21,745 nucleotides of DNA from NCBI GenBank assembly GCA_037178625.1, contig JAWZXG010000095.1, positions 1 to 21,745 on the forward strand, in the 5' to 3' direction. The notes below the pieces were generated by a model, which did not search any database, had not been told where the DNA came from, and saw only the letters and a list, made by a program, of their open reading frames with translations. Below are positions 17,192-21,745 of this stretch, piece after piece. A program made the position numbers and the translations under genes. The stretch comes from Skeletonema tropicum (lineage: Eukaryota; Bacillariophyta; Thalassiosirophyceae; Thalassiosirales; Thalassiosiraceae). Position 1 is the stretch's first letter. Each line of letters starts with the position of its first letter.

Positions 17192-19845
17192 ATGCGGCAA
17201 GTCATTGCCATCAGAGGAGACAGCGATGCCACTGTCAACAGCATTAAATTCACCGGCGCTAAGAACGATGATACTTCAGATGAACAGAGCAGCAAAAGCA
17301 GCAGCAGCAGCGTGCAGACGACTGAAGCTTGTGATGTGGGTAATTTTGAATTTATTCTCAATGAAGGTGTTCAAGAGGGTGATGGCAGCAGCGCAGCGGC
17401 AGTAATGAGAATGATGATGATGCTGATGATGATGACAACTCACAATCCATCCAGAAATAATTCGTCGTCATCTAATCTAGCATCCGATCAGTCGCAGCTC
17501 ATGCTGTTGGGGCGGGAGCAGATTGTACATTGACGATGCAACTCATCAAAGCTGGAGAGATGATTGTACCTGCGATATACCTCAAGCGGTACATCCGAAG
17601 CCGCTCTCCTCATCATTAAACACCAAGAGTACAAAAAATACATCACCATCGACCAAAATGTCCTTTCATGCATTAGGCTTGGGAATCGATGAAGAGCCTG
17701 ATAGGGAGGGGCCAATGAAGATGCTGCATCGATGGATGTCTCGGCAATCACTACACCATATGCCGCACCTCCTGCCCGGAAAAGAAAGGGAATGATGAAT
17801 GATAATAATATTGAGGAACAAGCAATAGATGGAATTGAGGTTGATACAGTACAGGCCAACGGCAGCACTCGAATGCACAAAATGATACGACTGAATTTGA
17901 AGTCATGGACGATGAAACAGATCAAGTTTCTGCTCATACCTATGACAGGTTGAATGAAGGCATGCACGCCAGACGCCAGTGAGAGAGAGGATGAAATTGG
18001 TAGTATACTAACAAACGCAATGCACAATCTAGACCAGAAAGTTCTCGAAGGTTGTCTCCTGGACCTCAGGGAAACCTCTGGTATACCTTCATCAGAGATG
18101 GCCAAGAAGAATATCCGATTGGGCAACTTGGCAGTTGAGAGCGCAGCCTTCAATGCTGCCGTGATTTACTTCAAGATGGGTCGGGGTCTCTTGGGATCCA
18201 AGGCCTGGGAGGAAAATCCAGACGTCATGCTACAACTGTGTAGTGAAGAAGCCAACGCTTGTTTCGCTGCAGAAGACATGAAAATGACCAATGCACTTGT
18301 CGATGATGTACTGAAGAGAGATATTCCTGTTAGGGACAAATTTAGGGCATATGAAGTAAAGATCTTATCACTGCAGGCATCCCAAAGGTTTGACGAATCA
18401 ATTACAACTGCACTTGACGTGCGTAGAGGCAACTTGGATTGAGATCTCCAGCCAACAAATCAGTTTCCATATTCTCTACACTGAAAGAATATATCAAGAA
18501 GAGAAGAGTAGTAAAGAATCGTTCTTCAGATGAACTAGTCGCCCTCACTGATCTTACAGATGAGCGCATCATTATGGGTCAACGATTGCTAGAACTGCTT
18601 ATTCCGGCAACATATCAGGCCCAACCCACTATGTTCCCACTGGTGGTGTTTTTGTTGGTCAGAACGTCGATGAAACACGGCATTAATGCGAGTTCATGTG
18701 ACGCCTTTTCTTGTTATGGTCTTTTGTTGAGGTGAGTTCATTAGAGCTGTCGACTTTGTCTCTGCTCCAACAAGATAGAAGGACGCACACTTTAATTTTA
18801 CTACGCAAGCCAGGAATGCAGCGAATCAAGTCGAGATCAACCTATATTCTAGAAGGTTTCATTCGCCACTGGACATCTCCAGTTCTTACATCTTGAGATC
18901 TTCTCTTGCAAGGCTACCAAATAGGATTGGAGACTGGTGATGTGGAGAGTACAGCATTCAACAGTAAGTGACAAAGTGGTGATGCCATGACTTCGTATCA
19001 ATTCATTTTGCGCTTCCTCGCGCTTACGTCTTGCTTTGTTCGTTCAATGATGCTCGTAAACAAGTTTCTATCCGTTGTTGTAATAGCTGGTTTGCTTATC
19101 ACCCTCTTGCTGAGCTTCAAAACGAGTTCGAAGCTTGTGTGAAAGTATTAGTTCAAATGAAGCAGAGGAGTCACGAAAGGAATCTTCAAGCATATCTACT
19201 TGTTGTCAGAAGGCTTCGCAACCTTGATAGCAAAGCCGATACCGAAGTAGGCTTTGAGGAGCTGGTGAAAGCTGATAGAGAGCCTAGCGTAAATGATGTA
19301 TTCCACACCGTGAAATTGATGCAACTAGAACTGTGTGTACTGTTTCACGAGTGGGAGGGTGCCTTGTTCTGCCTGACTGAAGCTCCTGATATCCGGACTA
19401 AAATTCTAGGAAAGTATGCTTCAGTGCGTTTTACATTTCTTGAGGCATTGGTCTACTTGAAGGCATCCACATCTGCCACAAGAAGTTGGCTCGAGAGAAA
19501 AAAATGGAGAAGGAAAGCTACCAAACCAATCAAGATACTGCATGGGTGGATGAAGAATGGCAATCCCAATGTTTGTCGTTACATGCAAATCCTCACGGCG
19601 GAGCGCGCTCTGTTAGATGGAAACTGGAAGGACGCGAATATCACTTCACCGCTGCAATTACTTTTTCTGAAGATTGTGGCTTCTTACATGACAAAGCCCT
19701 CTCCCACGACCTTGTCAGTGCATGCTACGATGCACAAGGGAAGGAAACTAGCCAACTTTACTTTCAGTGTTCGCAAGGAACATACATGGAGTGGGGTGCC
19801 ACAGCAAAGCCTGAGACACAATACATTTATTGCAATTCTTCATAA
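17192..19845 (+). pseudogene. Truncated, frame-broken member of the AAA-ATPase-associated helical-repeat signalling family
   Basis: In bacteria and diatoms this helical-repeat region follows a protein kinase and a predicted ATPase in large sensor proteins. Here the kinase, P-loop and any upstream catalytic domain are missing. An ATG at 17192 instead opens about 250 residues of acidic, Ser-rich sequence. Recognisable blocks follow: KNIRLGNLAVESAAFNAAVI, WEENPDVMLQLCSEEANACF, RDIPVRDKFRAYEVKILSLQ (one frame, 17954-18442); TLKEYIKKRRVVKNRSS, DERIIMGQRLLELL and MKHGINASSCDAFSCYGLLL (next frame, 18439-18735); KPGMQRIKSRSTYILEGFIR and YQIGLETGDVESTAFN (third frame). After an intron come LAELQNEFEACVKVLVQMKQ, ATRSWLERKKWRRKATK and, after one apparent missing base near 19635, HFTAAITFSEDCGFLHDKAL to TAA 19845. 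Five or more indels interrupt it, so it is either a pseudogene or indel-damaged sequence. Confidence 0.7.
18964..19064 (+). other. Spliceosomal intron, 101 nt
   Basis: GTAAGTGA follows ...GCATTCAACA, and the intron ends ...AAACAAG. Removing it joins ESTAFN to ISIRCC..WFAYHPLAEL, in phase 1, as expected for the family. In-frame stops in the unspliced reading (AAG TGA) support splicing. Confidence 0.7.
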
Positions 19846-20302
19846 TCGTCCTAATCTTATCATTCCCTGGTCTACTTCAGTATGTCGACATCTTCTTCTT
19901 CATCATTTGAAGAGAAGGCAACAAGGAAAGTACCATGACATTGTATGTCATTGTCATGCCCATGCGTTGCTGTCATGACGTGTTACGTGTTACTTTTGTT
20001 CTTTCTAAGTGGAATCTCGGTACAAAACGATGTATGTGTTGAAAGGTATTGTATGTAGGTAGGAAGGAATCTTGGAATACTATTCATGAGCGCAGCGCCC
20101 TCCAGCAAAATCATCGCTCGATTGAAGTGAATCGAGAACGATCAGTGGTTAAGAGAATGTTGCAAATGAGGAATAAAATTACATAGTTGTATCTGACATG
20201 ATTTGTTATTATGAAGTAAAGTTTTGTCACGTTAACGTTAGTTGTTTTCTAGCCTAAGTTACATATACTATTATCTCAGATGCATCCTTCGTAGAGGTCG
20301 TA
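19846..20302. other. Convergent intergenic region, nothing recognised
   Basis: This lies between the 3' ends of the plus-strand broken gene and the minus-strand 160-residue gene. No repeat, hairpin or coding frame stands out. Confidence 0.5.
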
Positions 20303-20785
20303 TCAGGTGTTGGTTGTTGTTGCAGGGTCTAGTTCAAACGTGGGCTTCGCCCATATCAACGACTTCTTGTTCTTCGCCGCCTTGGCTCTAGCATCTTCGG
20401 CTTCCTTTGCCTCATTTGATAGTCTCAGTATTTCTTTACATCGATTTGCCCGGGCGATTAGCTCAGCCTCATCGCAGCCGTCGTGTTCGTGTAGACATGC
20501 AGTCGGAAGCTGCATAGATGAGTAGAGCAACAATGATAATGGCGAAGACTCTGATTCTATTATTTTGCGGCTCGATCTTGAGCTGCCGCGGCGAGCCTTC
20601 TTTCTTCGAGCGGCAGACGATTGTCGTTGAGGCTTCTTGATATCAGGAGATGACGCCTCATCTGATGTAGTAGAAGAAGAATCGTCGGTCATCGACATCT
20701 CGTCTTCCTCCTCTCTTTCACGCTCCTTTCGCCGCTTATCCAGTTCCCTCTTGAGACGGTTAAAGAGCTCTCTGGTGTCCACCAT
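20303..20785 (-). CDS. Intact small hypothetical protein, coiled coil with basic patch
   Basis: This is a complete 160-codon frame from ATG (20783-20785, A at -3 and G at +4) to TGA at 20303. I do not recognise a family. Residues 1-30 are a highly charged helix (RELFNRLKRELDKRRKERER), likely coiled coil. Residues 31-48 are acidic and Ser/Thr-rich. Residues 50-74 are strongly basic (ARRKKARRGSSRSSRK), a plausible nuclear localisation signal. Residues 100-140 form another charged helix (CDEAELIARANRCKEILRLS and onward), followed by KKSLIWAKPTFELDP. No signal peptide or membrane segment is seen. Unlike most frames in the window it is unbroken. The overlapping plus-strand frame at 20307-20525 is a shadow. 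Confidence 0.7.
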   Translation of the reverse strand: MVDTRELFNRLKRELDKRRKEREREEEDEMSMTDDSSSTTSDEASSPDIKKPQRQSSAARRKKARRGSSRSSRKIIESESSPLSLLLYSSMQLPTACLHEHDGCDEAELIARANRCKEILRLSNEAKEAEDARAKAAKNKKSLIWAKPTFELDPATTTNT

Positions 20786-21618
20786 GATGTTTGCGGTGCT
20801 GCTTTAAATGAATTTCGGAAAGAGAATTCGCAAAACAACAAAGGAGGTTTGTCAGGCAGTGGTAGGAAGGTAAGTAGGACGGAAGGTAAACACGAACGCA
20901 GAAGAAAAGCCTGAGTTGTTGAGAGTTAGAAGCCGCGGTACTACCATGTAGGATAAATAGAGGTGTGAGACAGTTTGGATACCAACAATTTTGGTTTGAG
21001 CCTACTTGATGAAGTGCGAACTGCGAACTACGGATAAATGGGCGAAGAGTCATAAATAAAGAACTTCATACGAACCTATGGAGAAGCGAACCATGTTTTG
21101 AATAGTGGTCGGTTATAAAAATAGGGTTATCTCCAAAATCTCAGATAGTGAATGTTCCTGAGCACTACAGGAATTGATTTATCTCATAGGGTTATAGAAT
21201 AAGGTTTTGGTGGAAAACGTCTCAAACACCACTCGGTCAAACTTATAGGTAACAGAATTTTTTAAATTACGCACGTCGGTAAGTTTGGTCGCACTCGTTT
21301 TAAGGGTTATCCCCTACACTCAGTAAACATCGTTCTCACGTACTTACAGAAGTAGGTACCAGCAAGATCCTGTATTACCTAGGATTATGGTACCTACGTA
21401 CACTGCACCACCCGGAGACGAGACGACCCTACGGCCAATCCTTACGCGCAACAAAAAAACAAAAAACAAAAGTGGAATTCACACTCTAAAGACTCCCAGT
21501 AAACCTGAATACTAATTCCTCAGTGACGCTTGACTCGACTTATGATGGCCGATTTTTTGTCGAGATCGATGCCAACAAAAAATCTCCAATTTTTTGTCGG
21601 AGAAAACAGAGAGCAAAA
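20786..21618. promoter_or_regulatory. Divergent intergenic region between the 160-residue gene and the edge frame
   Basis: No supported gene. The motif AGGGTTATC appears near 21124 and 21304 (also near 13206). A 12-mer ATACTAATTCCT sits at 21509-21520. GATTTTTTGTCG and its complement-like AACAAAAAATC recur at 21550-21600, forming small inverted repeats before the ATG at 21619. Confidence 0.35.
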
Positions 21619-21745
21619 ATGGCATTCGCAGGCCTCCTGCTGTCGGCAATCTTGGGAATAGCTGCCGGTGTTCTCATTTCTCATTTCTCATTTCACATCC
21701 TCTACAAGATCCGTCTTACTTATGTCATTTTTTTTAGTGAGGTGC
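21619..21745 (+). CDS. Possible start of a membrane or secreted protein, cut by right edge
   Basis: An ATG in good context (AAAAATGG) opens 42 codons with no stop to the window end. The first residues, MAFAGLLLSAILGIAAGVLI, form a hydrophobic stretch like a signal peptide or first membrane helix. The DNA includes a threefold TCTCATT tandem repeat. The rest of the gene is outside the window. A chance frame cannot be excluded. Confidence 0.4.
   Translation, partial: MAFAGLLLSAILGIAAGVLISHFSFHILYKIRLTYVIFFSEV

Noticed and set aside
17488..18153. Long minus-strand open frame of 221 codons
   Set aside because: It lies opposite plus-strand sequence that matches the ATPase-associated repeat family (IRLGNLAVESAAF block). 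Its own translation shows no motif.

Overview
The window reads as a gene-poor, repeat-rich piece of a nuclear genome from a photosynthetic stramenopile, most likely a diatom. Four things suggest this. Base composition is moderate. One well-supported intron is about 100 nt long (GTAAG donor, CAAG acceptor). Proteins carry long Asn/Ser/Asp/Gln runs. A helical-repeat protein at 17.2-19.8 kb matches, from memory, a multigene diatom family of AAA-ATPase-associated signalling proteins. No tRNA, rRNA, CRISPR array or bacterial operon structure was seen. The assignment rests on recalled families, not on a search.

Layout. Positions 1-3300 have a strongly A-rich, T-poor plus strand whose reading can only be followed by changing frame repeatedly. 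At 3294-3575 there are palindromes and a 90-bp tandem duplication, followed by a GC-rich minus-strand open frame. At 3857-4923 lies a non-autonomous DNA transposon with long terminal inverted repeats. At 5031-5842 a frame-broken minus-strand gene resembles an OB-fold (RPA-like) protein. At 5918-6462 is copy 1 of a dispersed repeat. Positions 6.5-9.0 kb are mostly empty, with two small foldback elements. At 9059-9432 is a fragmentary plus-strand gene. It converges on the main locus (9619-12754, minus), which ends in an uninterrupted prolyl-4-hydroxylase-like (2OG-Fe(II) oxygenase) frame. The sequence upstream of that frame looks like the same protein's coiled-coil N-terminus, read through several frames.

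Positions 13494-16226 form a composite element. It has 42-44-bp terminal inverted repeats and holds a nested foldback, copy 2 of the dispersed repeat, three 21-bp-spaced motifs, a near-perfect 70-bp palindrome and an array of 22-bp palindromes. No transposase was seen. Positions 17192-19845 hold a truncated, frame-broken member of the ATPase-associated repeat family. Positions 20303-20785 hold an intact small basic/acidic protein on the minus strand. A possible membrane or secreted protein starts at 21619 and runs off the window.

A recurrent theme is frame interruption by small indels. The pattern suggests either an indel-prone assembly or widespread gene decay. Two frames stay intact, the oxygenase and the 160-residue protein, so damage is uneven. 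The genes do not form an evident pathway; mobile and foldback DNA dominates the region.
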